From Streptosporangiaceae bacterium (lineage in GTDB: Bacteria; Actinomycetota; Actinomycetes; Streptosporangiales; Streptosporangiaceae), in the NCBI GenBank assembly GCA_030038715.1, contig JASHSO010000100.1:1-13650 (forward strand): a DNA stretch of 13,650 nt, given 5' to 3'. Under the pieces are notes generated by a model, which did no database searches, was not told the origin of the DNA, and was given only the letters and a program-made list of their open reading frames with translations. The position numbers were made by a program, and so were the translations under genes. Positions 1 through 6,862 of the stretch are shown here, one piece after another. The stretch's first letter is position 1. Each line of letters opens with the position of its first letter.

Positions 1-1311
1 CGGCTCGGCCGGCAGGTCGCCCTCAAGGTGCTAGCTCCGCACCTGGTGGAGGACGAGGCGTTCCGGCACCGGTTCATCCGCGAGTCGAGGGCTGCCGCCG
101 GCGTCGAGCATCCGCACATCATCCCCGTCTTCGACGCGGGCCAGGCGGGCGGGATGCTGTTCATCGCGATGCGCTACGTCGGGCTCGGCGACGTCCGCAG
201 GCTGCTGGAACGCGAGGGCACGCTTACTCCGGCGCGTGCCGCCGCCATCGCGGCCCAGGTTGGGTCAGCCCTGGACGCCGCGCACGCCCACGGGCTCGTG
301 CACCGCGATGTCAAGCCGGGCAACCTGCTGCTGGCCGAGCCGGACGGCAGCGGAGCTGACCACGTGTACCTGTCCGACTTCGGGCTCAGCAAGCACTCGC
401 TGGCCACGACCACGCTGACCGCGACGGGCCAGTTCCTCGGGACGCTCGACTACGTCTCGCCAGAGCAGATCCAGGGCCAGCCCGTCGACGGCCGCGCCGA
501 CCAGTACGCGCTGGCCTGCACGGTGGTGGAGATGCTGTCCGGCACGCCGCCGTTCCGCCGCGACAAGACCGTCGAGCTGATGTGGGCGCAGCTCGAAGAA
601 CCGCCGCCGTCGCTGAGCGAGCGGCGGCCCGACCTGCCGCCCGCGCTGGACGCCGTCCTCAGGACGGCGCTGGCCAAGTCTCCCCGCAGCCGGTTCCCGA
701 CGTGCGGCGAGTTCGCCGTGGCCTTGCAGGCCGCGTGCGAGCTCAGTGCTCCGGCCCGCGGCCGCTCCGAGCCGGTCGAGGAGCAGCTCATGATCGCGGC
801 GGATCCCCGACGGGCACCGGTGACCAGCCAGGACGACATAGCGGAGGGAACGAGGCCGCCCGAGGCCCGGCACGGCCCGCCGCCGCACAGCCATCGAGGG
901 CGGCGCCGCAGCCGCAATGCCATCCTGATCGGGCTCGTCGCGCTGGCCGGGCTGGCTGTGCTCGCCGGGATCGGCTACAAGCTCTTCGACCATCGCACAA
1001 CCGGGACTGGCAGCACGGCCGGCGTTCACGCAGGCCCGGCGAGCACCGTGCTCGCCTACTTCGACGCCATCAACAGCCACAACTTCGCCAAGGCGTGGCG
1101 CCTGGAGAACAAGCCGGAGTCGCTCACCACCTTCGAGGCCGGGTACCGCGGCACCGCGCATGACACCGTGACGATCCTGCACACCACAGGCGACGTGGTG
1201 ACGGCCCGCCTGGTCGCCACCCAGACCGACGGTACGACCAAGCGGTACCAGGGAACCTACACGGTCACCAACGGAGTGATCACCTCGGCTGACGTGCGGC
1301 AGCGCAGCTAG
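1..1311 (+). CDS. Membrane-anchored Ser/Thr protein kinase (PknB-like), 5' end outside window
   Basis: The reading frame is open from base 1 and stops with TAG at 1309-1311, so the N-terminus, with the glycine-rich loop, lies outside the window. The ATP-binding lysine motif VALKVL is coded at about 19-36. Counting from the ATG at 28: catalytic loop HRDVKPGN at residues 92-99 (catalytic Asp94), DFG at 117-119, a Thr-rich activation segment at 127-133, and SPEQ (the usual APE) at 144-147. A proline-rich basic juxtamembrane stretch (about 240-297) leads to one membrane helix (about 298-320). The outer part is about 100 residues; its start, ASTVLAYFDAINSHNFAKAW, resembles small NTF2-like folds, which is inference. 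The protein should phosphorylate Ser/Thr on cytoplasmic targets in response to an external signal. No target can be named. The gene converges with ettA, with only 11 bases between the stop codons, so their transcripts probably overlap at the 3' ends. Confidence 0.93.
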   Translation, partial: RLGRQVALKVLAPHLVEDEAFRHRFIRESRAAAGVEHPHIIPVFDAGQAGGMLFIAMRYVGLGDVRRLLEREGTLTPARAAAIAAQVGSALDAAHAHGLVHRDVKPGNLLLAEPDGSGADHVYLSDFGLSKHSLATTTLTATGQFLGTLDYVSPEQIQGQPVDGRADQYALACTVVEMLSGTPPFRRDKTVELMWAQLEEPPPSLSERRPDLPPALDAVLRTALAKSPRSRFPTCGEFAVALQAACELSAPARGRSEPVEEQLMIAADPRRAPVTSQDDIAEGTRPPEARHGPPPHSHRGRRRSRNAILIGLVALAGLAVLAGIGYKLFDHRTTGTGSTAGVHAGPASTVLAYFDAINSHNFAKAWRLENKPESLTTFEAGYRGTAHDTVTILHTTGDVVTARLVATQTDGTTKRYQGTYTVTNGVITSADVRQRS

Positions 1312-1322
1312 CCTGCCGGGTT

Positions 1323-2987
1323 TCAGCCCCTGGTGAGCTTGCGGTAGGTGACCCGGTGCGGCCTGGCTGCCTCGGCGCCCAGCCGCTCGATCTTGTTCTT
1401 CTCGTAAGCGTCGAAGTTGCCCTCGAACCAGAACCAGTTGGCGCCGCCCTCCCAGGCCAGGATGTGGGTGGCGATCCGGTCGAGGAACCAGCGGTCGTGG
1501 CTGGTGATCACGGCACAGCCAGGAAACTCCAGTAGCGCGTTCTCCAGCGACGACAGGGTCTCCACGTCGAGGTCGTTGGCCGGCTCGTCCAGCAGGAGCA
1601 GGTTGCCGCCTTGCCTGAGGGTCAGCGCCAGGTTCACCCGGCCACGCTCTCCCCCGGACATCAGGCCGGCTGGCTTTTGCTGGTCGCTGCCCTTGAAGCC
1701 GAATGCCGCTACATACGCCCGGCTCGGGATCTCGGTCTTGCCGACGGTTATGAGGGTCTCCCCTCCCGAGATCGCCTCCCAGACGTTCTTGTCGGGGTCG
1801 ATCCCCGAGCGAAGCTGGTCCACATAGGAGATCTGGACCGTGTCGCCGACCTTGATCGTGCCCGAGTCCGGCTTCTCCTCTCCCACGATCATCTTGAACA
1901 GGGTCGTCTTGCCGACGCCGTTCGGACCGATCACCCCGACGATGCCGCCCTGCGGCAGGCTGAAGCTCAGGTCCTCGATTAGCTCCCGGTCGTCGAAACC
2001 CTTGCACAGCTCGCTGACCTCGACGACCTGGGAGCCCAGCCGCGGGCCGGGCGGAATCTGGATCTCCTCGAAGTCCAGCTTGCGGTCCCGGTCAGCCTCG
2101 GTTGCGAGTTCGTCGAACCGCTGCAGCCTCGCGCGGCTCTTGGCCTGGCGGGCGCGGGGGCTGGAGCGGACCCATTCAAGTTCGTCCTCAAGACGCTTCC
2201 GCCTCTTGGCATCCTTCTGGCCCTCGATCTTCAGGCGGGCGGCCTTTGTCTCCAGGTAGACGGAGTAGTTGCCCTCGTACGGGTAAGCCCGGCCGCGGTC
2301 AAGCTCGAGGATCCAGCCCGCCACGTTGTCGAGGAAGTACCTGTCGTGAGTGACCGCGACCACGGTGCCCGGGTACTTCTCCAGGTGCTGCTCCAGCCAC
2401 TGGACGCTCTCGGCGTCGAGGTGGTTGGTCGGCTCGTCCAGCAAGAGCAGATCCGGCTGGGCGAGCAGCAGCTTGCACAGCGCGACCCGGCGGCGCTCGC
2501 CGCCTGACAGCACGGTGACGTCCGCGTCCGGCGCCGGGCAGCGTAGCGCGTCCATGGCCTGCTCAAGCTGGCTCTCCAGATCCCAGGCGTTCTTGTGGTC
2601 GAGCTGCTCCTGCAGCTTGCCCATCTCCTCGAGCAACGTGTCGGAGTAGTCGGTGGCCATCTCGGCGGCGATCTCGTTGTAACGATCAAGCAGCGCCATC
2701 GTCTCCGCAACGCCTTCCTCGACGTTGCCCAGAACGGTCTTGGCCGGGTCCAGGCTGGGTTCCTGATCGAGCAGCCCCACGGTGAAGCCCGGCATCAGCT
2801 TGGCCTCCCCGTTGGACGGCTGCTCGACTCCCGCCATCATCCGCAGCAGCGTGGACTTGCCGGTGCCGTTGGGCCCGACTACCCCGATCTTTGCCCCGGG
2901 CAGAAAGGCGAGCGTGACGTCGTCGAGAACGACCCTGTCGCCGTGCGCCTTGCGGACACGGCTCATCTGGTAGATGAACTCCGGCAT
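1323..2987 (-). CDS. ettA: Energy-dependent translational throttle protein EttA (ABC-F ATPase)
   Basis: A 554-residue ABC-F protein, almost the same length as E. coli EttA. Family knowledge: EttA binds the ribosomal E site and gates entry into elongation according to ATP/ADP state; it is cytoplasmic and not a transporter. Visible parts: first ATPase with Walker A GPNGTGKST (38-46), signature LSGGERRRV (160-168), Walker B and glutamate LLLLDEPTNHLD (180-191) and switch His in VTHDR. A charged linker (about 240-310) follows, matching the family's P-site tRNA-interaction motif region. The second ATPase has GPNGVGKTT (354-362), MSGGERGRV (443-451) and LLLLDEPANDLD (463-474). The ATG at 2987 is chosen because MPEFIYQM matches the EttA N-terminus; an upstream in-frame ATG at 3131 would add 48 low-complexity residues. 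No Shine-Dalgarno precedes the ATG, but a -10-like box does (see promoter entry). ssb lies upstream on the same strand, 182 bases away. Confidence 0.96.
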   Translation of the reverse strand: MPEFIYQMSRVRKAHGDRVVLDDVTLAFLPGAKIGVVGPNGTGKSTLLRMMAGVEQPSNGEAKLMPGFTVGLLDQEPSLDPAKTVLGNVEEGVAETMALLDRYNEIAAEMATDYSDTLLEEMGKLQEQLDHKNAWDLESQLEQAMDALRCPAPDADVTVLSGGERRRVALCKLLLAQPDLLLLDEPTNHLDAESVQWLEQHLEKYPGTVVAVTHDRYFLDNVAGWILELDRGRAYPYEGNYSVYLETKAARLKIEGQKDAKRRKRLEDELEWVRSSPRARQAKSRARLQRFDELATEADRDRKLDFEEIQIPPGPRLGSQVVEVSELCKGFDDRELIEDLSFSLPQGGIVGVIGPNGVGKTTLFKMIVGEEKPDSGTIKVGDTVQISYVDQLRSGIDPDKNVWEAISGGETLITVGKTEIPSRAYVAAFGFKGSDQQKPAGLMSGGERGRVNLALTLRQGGNLLLLDEPANDLDVETLSSLENALLEFPGCAVITSHDRWFLDRIATHILAWEGGANWFWFEGNFDAYEKNKIERLGAEAARPHRVTYRKLTRG

Positions 2988-3024
2988 GCCATCAAGATTA
3001 GGTCCACCCGGCCTGGGCTCCGAA
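2988..3024 (-). promoter_or_regulatory. Possible leaderless promoter of ettA
   Basis: On the minus strand, TAATCT (2995-3000) ends seven bases before the ettA ATG. A weak -35, TTCGGA (3019-3024), sits 18 bases upstream of it. This spacing would place the transcript start at or within a base of the A of ATG, as in leaderless actinobacterial mRNAs. The absence of any purine-rich ribosome-binding site fits. The -35 match is poor (3 of 6), so the call rests mainly on the -10 and its position. Confidence 0.35.
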
Positions 3025-3169
3025 TCGCGGGCGGATGCGCGCCTGGCCTGGCGCCCGATCACGGCTGCCAGGCGCGGGAGCCCACCGCTATCCGCACCGC
3101 TGGGCCGGACGTGCTGACCTCGGACTGTCATCTGGCCAATGACGCTGCAGCTATCAGCCTGCCCTCGTC

Positions 3170-3727
3170 TCAGACCGGGACGGCGAAGTCCTCGGCGACA
3201 TGGACGGCTGACTCGGCATCGTGCTCGCCCAGCGGTTCGTCGTCGTCAACGAACCGATCTCCCGGCTCTACGGCGACATCACCCTCGGAGCGGCCCGCTA
3301 CGCCGCTGGCAGGCACGGCCTCGTCCGCTTCACTGCGCTCCTGGCCCTGCTGTGGCGCTGGCGGCCTGGGCCTGCTGTAGAAGCTCATGCCCTTGGACAG
3401 GTCGTGCCCGAGGGAATCGGCCACGATGTCGACCGACGTGCGCCTGACGCCAGCCTGATCCTGGTACTCGCGAACCCGCAGCCTGCCCTTGACCGTGACC
3501 GGATCGCCCTTGTGCAGGCAGGTGAACCCGTTCTCAGCTATCTTGCGATAGCACTTCAGGCTGGCGAACGACGTGGGCTCGTCGACCCACTCGCCAGTAC
3601 CCTGATCGAGTCGGCGCGGAGTCCACCCGATCCGCATCGACAGAGTGGGCACTCCCGACCTCGTTGTACCGGTCACTGGCTGTGTCGCAACATAGCCGGT
3701 CACGCTGAAGTACGCCTCGTTGCTCAT
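3170..3727 (-). CDS. Single-stranded DNA-binding protein, SsbB-like paralogue
   Basis: A 185-residue protein with an N-terminal OB-fold of the bacterial SSB family (about 1-112). It starts MSNEAYFSVTGYVATQPV and contains the core pattern SFASLKCYRKIAENG...HKGDPVTVKGRLRVREYQDQAG. It should bind single-stranded DNA during replication, repair or segregation. The tail (about 113-185) is acidic and low in complexity and ends FAVPV, not the canonical DDDIPF-type partner-docking tip. It is therefore more like the second actinobacterial SSB (SsbB in Streptomyces, Rv2478c in M. tuberculosis) than the main replication SSB. The ATG at 3727 is chosen for its strong Shine-Dalgarno GGGAGG (3734-3739, six bases away) and its match to the family start; an upstream ATG at 3763 would add 12 residues. 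ettA follows downstream, as in mycobacteria. The symbol is left open because paralogue naming cannot be settled here. Confidence 0.9.
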   Translation of the reverse strand: MSNEAYFSVTGYVATQPVTGTTRSGVPTLSMRIGWTPRRLDQGTGEWVDEPTSFASLKCYRKIAENGFTCLHKGDPVTVKGRLRVREYQDQAGVRRTSVDIVADSLGHDLSKGMSFYSRPRPPAPQQGQERSEADEAVPASGVAGRSEGDVAVEPGDRFVDDDEPLGEHDAESAVHVAEDFAVPV

Positions 3728-3926
3728 TCTCGACCTCCCGGTCCGGGGCGCGGCGACAATCACCGCATCGCTTCCGGCGGCACGTCGCCGGCGGTCAGCC
3801 AGTCAAGAATGGGGTCAGCTGCTAAGCCGGAACCTGCCAATAAACACCGCGTGTGGATATCTGCCGGAGTGCGGCCTCACCTGTGGACGAGAGCCAGCCC
3901 TTCATGGCCCTTCGCCGGGTGCGCGG

Positions 3927-4376
3927 TCACCATTCGTCGTGGCCATTCCGACCGGCAACACGGCGGATCCGGAGCATGAGCGTGGCCGAGGGAGTCACCT
4001 TGCCAGCTGCGTAGGTGGACAGCCGAGAGGCGGACGTCCCGATGCGGGAGGCGAACTCCGCCTGGCTCAGCCCCGAATCCTTGACAGCGGCCCGAATCTC
4101 CGCGGCGACGGTGGCGCGCTCTGCTGCCTCGGCTCGCTGGCGGGCACGGGAAAGGACCAGCTCCATGGCGGCGGCGACGCCATAAGGGCGCGAGTGGCTG
4201 AGCACCTCTTCCACCTGCCGCGCGGTCTTGCCCCAGGGACTGGCCTGCATCTCAGTGACGAGGCGGTGCCAGTCCGCCAGGTCGCCGCGTTCGAGCGCGG
4301 TCTGCACGGCCTCGGTGGGCCACTGCGACACCGGAGCGTCGGGTGTGATGGTGAGGTTGCGGAATGCCAGGGCCAT
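3927..4376 (-). CDS. XRE-type helix-turn-helix protein, putative antitoxin of the nucleotidyltransferase
   Basis: A 149-residue protein. Its C-terminal part (about 92-140), IRAAVKDSGLSQAEFASRIG then TSASRLSTYAAGKVTPSATL, is a Cro/CI-type helix-turn-helix. Its N-terminal part (1-85), with WPTEAVQTALERGDLADWHR and SPWGKTARQVEEVL, is a conserved-looking partner region without a named fold. It begins two bases after the stop of the upstream nucleotidyltransferase gene, so the two are translationally coupled. The ATG at 4376 has GGAG eight bases upstream. A GTG at 4382 would give a four-base GTGA overlap and is a possible alternative. By analogy with nucleotidyltransferase/HTH pairs it probably neutralises its partner and represses the operon. 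Functional assignment is inference; the HTH itself is clear. Confidence 0.85.
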   Translation of the reverse strand: MALAFRNLTITPDAPVSQWPTEAVQTALERGDLADWHRLVTEMQASPWGKTARQVEEVLSHSRPYGVAAAMELVLSRARQRAEAAERATVAAEIRAAVKDSGLSQAEFASRIGTSASRLSTYAAGKVTPSATLMLRIRRVAGRNGHDEW

Positions 4377-4378
4377 GA

Positions 4379-5110
4379 TCACGTCTCCGCTTCGAGCATG
4401 TCGGCAGCCAGTTGCCGACATACCGAGCGCACCTGATCCCACTCGGTCCAACGCGCCGCCAGATTGCGGTACGCGCCGAGTTCCCTCGTCACCGACGAGT
4501 CGTTCGGGCGAGGATCGGCGAGCTGGCGGGCTAGCTGCGCGCCGACGCCTCGGCCCGCGCCGTGCTGGTCGGCGTAATAGTCGTCGATCCTGGCCAGCAC
4601 CCCTGCAGCCGCAGCCAGGCCGTAACGATCCGCGAGCGCTGCGACATCCACGTAGTCGCGAGTCTGATTGCGTCGCACGATCAGGAATCCCTTGACCCGG
4701 AGCGTCTCTTCTGCCGTCGGAACTGTCAGCACGCGCCCGGACGGAAGTGTGATGTGCGTGGTTTCCAGCGGCCGGGTGCGAATCATCTGACGGACGCCGG
4801 CTTCGATATCCCCTAGCCGGCCGAGGATGAGCTTCCCCGGGACCACCCGATTGGTCACCCACTCGCCCTCGGATTCAAGGGCCTCGAGCACGACTAGGAA
4901 CCGGTCCCGCAGATCCGCGAGAACGTGATCATGATCGAAGGAGTCCCGGTGGCCAGCGTAGAGAGCCGCTGCCGACCCTCCGACGAGAACCGCGTCCGGA
5001 ACCAATTGCTGCAAGCGCGATGCGGACTCCAGCACGGCCAGTAGTTCGGCGCTGGCATCGGCAAGAGAGTGTCCCGAAGCCCGTGCCTGGTCCGGACGCT
5101 CCCCTGCCAT
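4379..5110 (-). CDS. Nucleotidyltransferase of the AbiEii/AbiGii toxin family
   Basis: A 243-residue protein with the minimal nucleotidyltransferase signature GGSAAALYAGHRDSFDHDHV (residues 44-63): GGS at 44-46 and metal-binding Asp59 and Asp61. The later block RVKGFLIVRRNQTRDYVDVAAL (about 138-159) is the K...R..RDYxD pattern typical of the AbiEii/MenT group. Known members transfer nucleotides to tRNA or other targets and arrest growth until neutralised by a partner antitoxin, some giving phage defence. The partner here is the HTH gene downstream, so the toxin-like gene comes first in the operon. The ATG at 5110 has no Shine-Dalgarno but lies just after a good -10 box, suggesting leaderless translation. 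The end of dynB is 60 bases upstream on the same strand. Both catalytic aspartates are intact, so it is likely active. The target and any anti-phage role are unknown. Confidence 0.88.
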   Translation of the reverse strand: MAGERPDQARASGHSLADASAELLAVLESASRLQQLVPDAVLVGGSAAALYAGHRDSFDHDHVLADLRDRFLVVLEALESEGEWVTNRVVPGKLILGRLGDIEAGVRQMIRTRPLETTHITLPSGRVLTVPTAEETLRVKGFLIVRRNQTRDYVDVAALADRYGLAAAAGVLARIDDYYADQHGAGRGVGAQLARQLADPRPNDSSVTRELGAYRNLAARWTEWDQVRSVCRQLAADMLEAET

Positions 5111-5146
5111 AGACCAAGTATATCAGATGTGATAAGTCAACGACAG
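5111..5146 (-). promoter_or_regulatory. Leaderless promoter with overlapping palindromic operator for the toxin-antitoxin-like pair
   Basis: On the minus strand a strong -10 box TATACT (5117-5122) ends six bases before the nucleotidyltransferase ATG, putting the expected transcript start on the ATG itself. A weak -35, CTGTCG (5141-5146), is 18 bases upstream; the better-looking TTGACT (5135-5140) is only 12 bases away, which is too close. A perfect inverted repeat, TATCA-N4-TGATA (5121-5134), overlaps the -10. This is the position expected for an autorepressor, and the XRE protein of the pair is the obvious candidate. Box and repeat are seen directly; repressor binding is inferred. Confidence 0.55.
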
Positions 5147-5170
5147 CGCCCCGGGTAGGCGCCGCCGCGG

Positions 5171-6862
5171 CTAGCCATACCCGCCCGTCGCTGCGCGCAT
5201 TTCGGTCCGGAATCGCTCGAGCTCCGCCAGCTCGACCTCAGCCGGAGCTACCACGAGCTGCTGTGCCACCGCGGCCATGCGCTGCTGAATCTCATCGGTG
5301 AGCAGCCCGGTTTCGTTCTCCGCCGCGGCCCGCACCGCATTGGTGCTCGTCCGCGCCACCTGCCAGCCCGCCGTCAAGGCCACCAGGACAACCGCCCCGA
5401 GCCATGGCATCAGCCAGACGTTCGTGAAGAGCCGCGGCACGCCAGACCCGACCCCGAAGACCCCGCAGACCAGCAGGGTCACCAGCCACGCCAGGCCGAT
5501 CAGGGTGCAGCCGAGCAGCAGACCCTGCAGCACGCCGATGGCCCGCCACCACCGCATGACAGCGCTCTCCTTCGGCAGCGCTGCGCCGATCTCGGCCCCG
5601 AGTGCCGCCGGGATGTCACCAGCCCTCGACCGGACCGCAGCCCGCACGGTACGCGACCAAGGCCGGGGCAGGGGTGGCACTTGTTCGTCGGCCACCCTGG
5701 TCAGCGCGATGTCGATCTCGGCCTGCTGTGCACCCGACGGGCCGGCGCTGAGCCCTCGCAGCTCGTCCCAGAGCCTTCCCAGCCTGACCTTACGCACCGG
5801 ATTGCGGCTCCTGAGTCGCTCGGCTATCCAGCCGACCGGCCAGCCGATGAAGTCGACAGCGCGGAGCTCTCTCGCGCTGCGCAGCGCGTCGGCGATAGCC
5901 GCGACACCGGATGCGCGGGCAAAGGCGACAGCCAGCTCAGCCGCGGCGCCGACGGGCAGGCTGACGGTGCCAGAGCCGTCAGCCGCGTCCTGCCCATCGG
6001 CGACGGCATACGGCTCGAATCGGGCCGCGACCTTGCCGACATCGGCCGAGATGCGGGTGACGGCCGCCCTTCTGGCGGAGACGGCCTCGATCAGCATCAT
6101 GCGCAGTTCCTCAATGCCGGCTCCGCTGGTCGCTGAGGTGACCAACACCTGCACATCGTGCAGGCCCTCCGAGTCCAGCAGGCGTCGCAGGTCCTGAACG
6201 CAGTCATCGATCTGGCCCGCTGTTAGCAAGTCGGCCTGGTTCAGCACCACCGCGATGACTTCGGAATGACCGGCGAGCGGAACCAGGAAGCGCCTGTGCA
6301 CCGCGGCGTCTGCGTACTTCTGCGGATCAAGGACCCAGACCAGCAGGTCCGACAGTCCGACGAGCCGGTCAACCAGGCCCGTGGCGTGCCCGACGACCGA
6401 GTCATGGTCGGGCATGTCGAGTAGGACCAGCCCGTTCATCGACCGCTCGCCGCGGCCGAGCGCACTCGCCCTTGCATAGCGATACCGGCGCGGCACGCCG
6501 AGCCACTCAAGCAGCGACCCGGCTCCGCTCACTCCCCATACGCAGGCGTGGGCTTCCCGTGTCACCGGCCTTGTCACGCCGACGGTTGAGAAATCGGCGC
6601 CGGCTAGCTGGTTGAACAGCGACGACTTGCCGCTCCCTGTGCCTCCGGCCAGCGCCACCACGGTGTGGTCCGCAGACAGCATGAGCCGCTCCCCCGCCCG
6701 GGTCAGCAGCCCGCTGGCATCGGCGAGCAACTGCTCGCTGAAGCCGTCGGGGCCAGTGCGGACGGCGCCGATTTGTACCATCCTGGCCAGCGCGGTCAGC
6801 CGGGTCGAGAGACCGGAGCGCTCGGCTGCCGGCTCCACGCGGGTCGCCAGCGTGGCCGTCAT
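5171..6862 (-). CDS. Dynamin-like GTPase with two membrane helices (DynB-like)
   Basis: A 563-residue GTPase. The P-loop GGTGSGKS is at 73-80, the switch-I Thr probably in VTRPVT (96-101), and the G3-like DMPDHDS at 149-155, where Asp replaces the usual Gly of DxxG. A G4-like NQAD is at 208-211 and a G5-like TSATSG at 242-247. Two hydrophobic segments follow (about 441-470 and 482-503), then a helical tail, so it is membrane-bound with a large cytoplasmic GTPase domain. The architecture and pairing match bacterial dynamin-like proteins such as Streptomyces DynB. In that system two dynamin-like proteins stabilise FtsZ rings during sporulation septation. Its ATG overlaps the stop of the upstream GTPase gene by four bases (ATGA at 6859-6862), so the two should be made together. 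The name DynB is by resemblance and order; a general YfjP-like GTPase is the cautious alternative. Confidence 0.85.
   Translation of the reverse strand: MTATLATRVEPAAERSGLSTRLTALARMVQIGAVRTGPDGFSEQLLADASGLLTRAGERLMLSADHTVVALAGGTGSGKSSLFNQLAGADFSTVGVTRPVTREAHACVWGVSGAGSLLEWLGVPRRYRYARASALGRGERSMNGLVLLDMPDHDSVVGHATGLVDRLVGLSDLLVWVLDPQKYADAAVHRRFLVPLAGHSEVIAVVLNQADLLTAGQIDDCVQDLRRLLDSEGLHDVQVLVTSATSGAGIEELRMMLIEAVSARRAAVTRISADVGKVAARFEPYAVADGQDAADGSGTVSLPVGAAAELAVAFARASGVAAIADALRSARELRAVDFIGWPVGWIAERLRSRNPVRKVRLGRLWDELRGLSAGPSGAQQAEIDIALTRVADEQVPPLPRPWSRTVRAAVRSRAGDIPAALGAEIGAALPKESAVMRWWRAIGVLQGLLLGCTLIGLAWLVTLLVCGVFGVGSGVPRLFTNVWLMPWLGAVVLVALTAGWQVARTSTNAVRAAAENETGLLTDEIQQRMAAVAQQLVVAPAEVELAELERFRTEMRAATGGYG

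Noticed and set aside
265..2007. Long minus-strand open frame of 580 codons across the kinase and the ettA end
   Set aside because: It runs antisense to the kinase and out of frame with ettA; its product is Arg/Gly-rich and unlike any family, a usual artefact of high-GC DNA.
2988..3131. 48-residue N-terminal extension of EttA from the ATG at 3131
   Set aside because: Low-complexity, not in the family, and the ATG at 2987 matches the known EttA start exactly.
3774..3791. Stem-loop CCGGCG-N6-CGCCGG between the XRE gene and ssb, as a terminator
   Set aside because: No T-run follows, and it lies over 130 bases beyond the XRE stop; such short GC stems are common by chance here.
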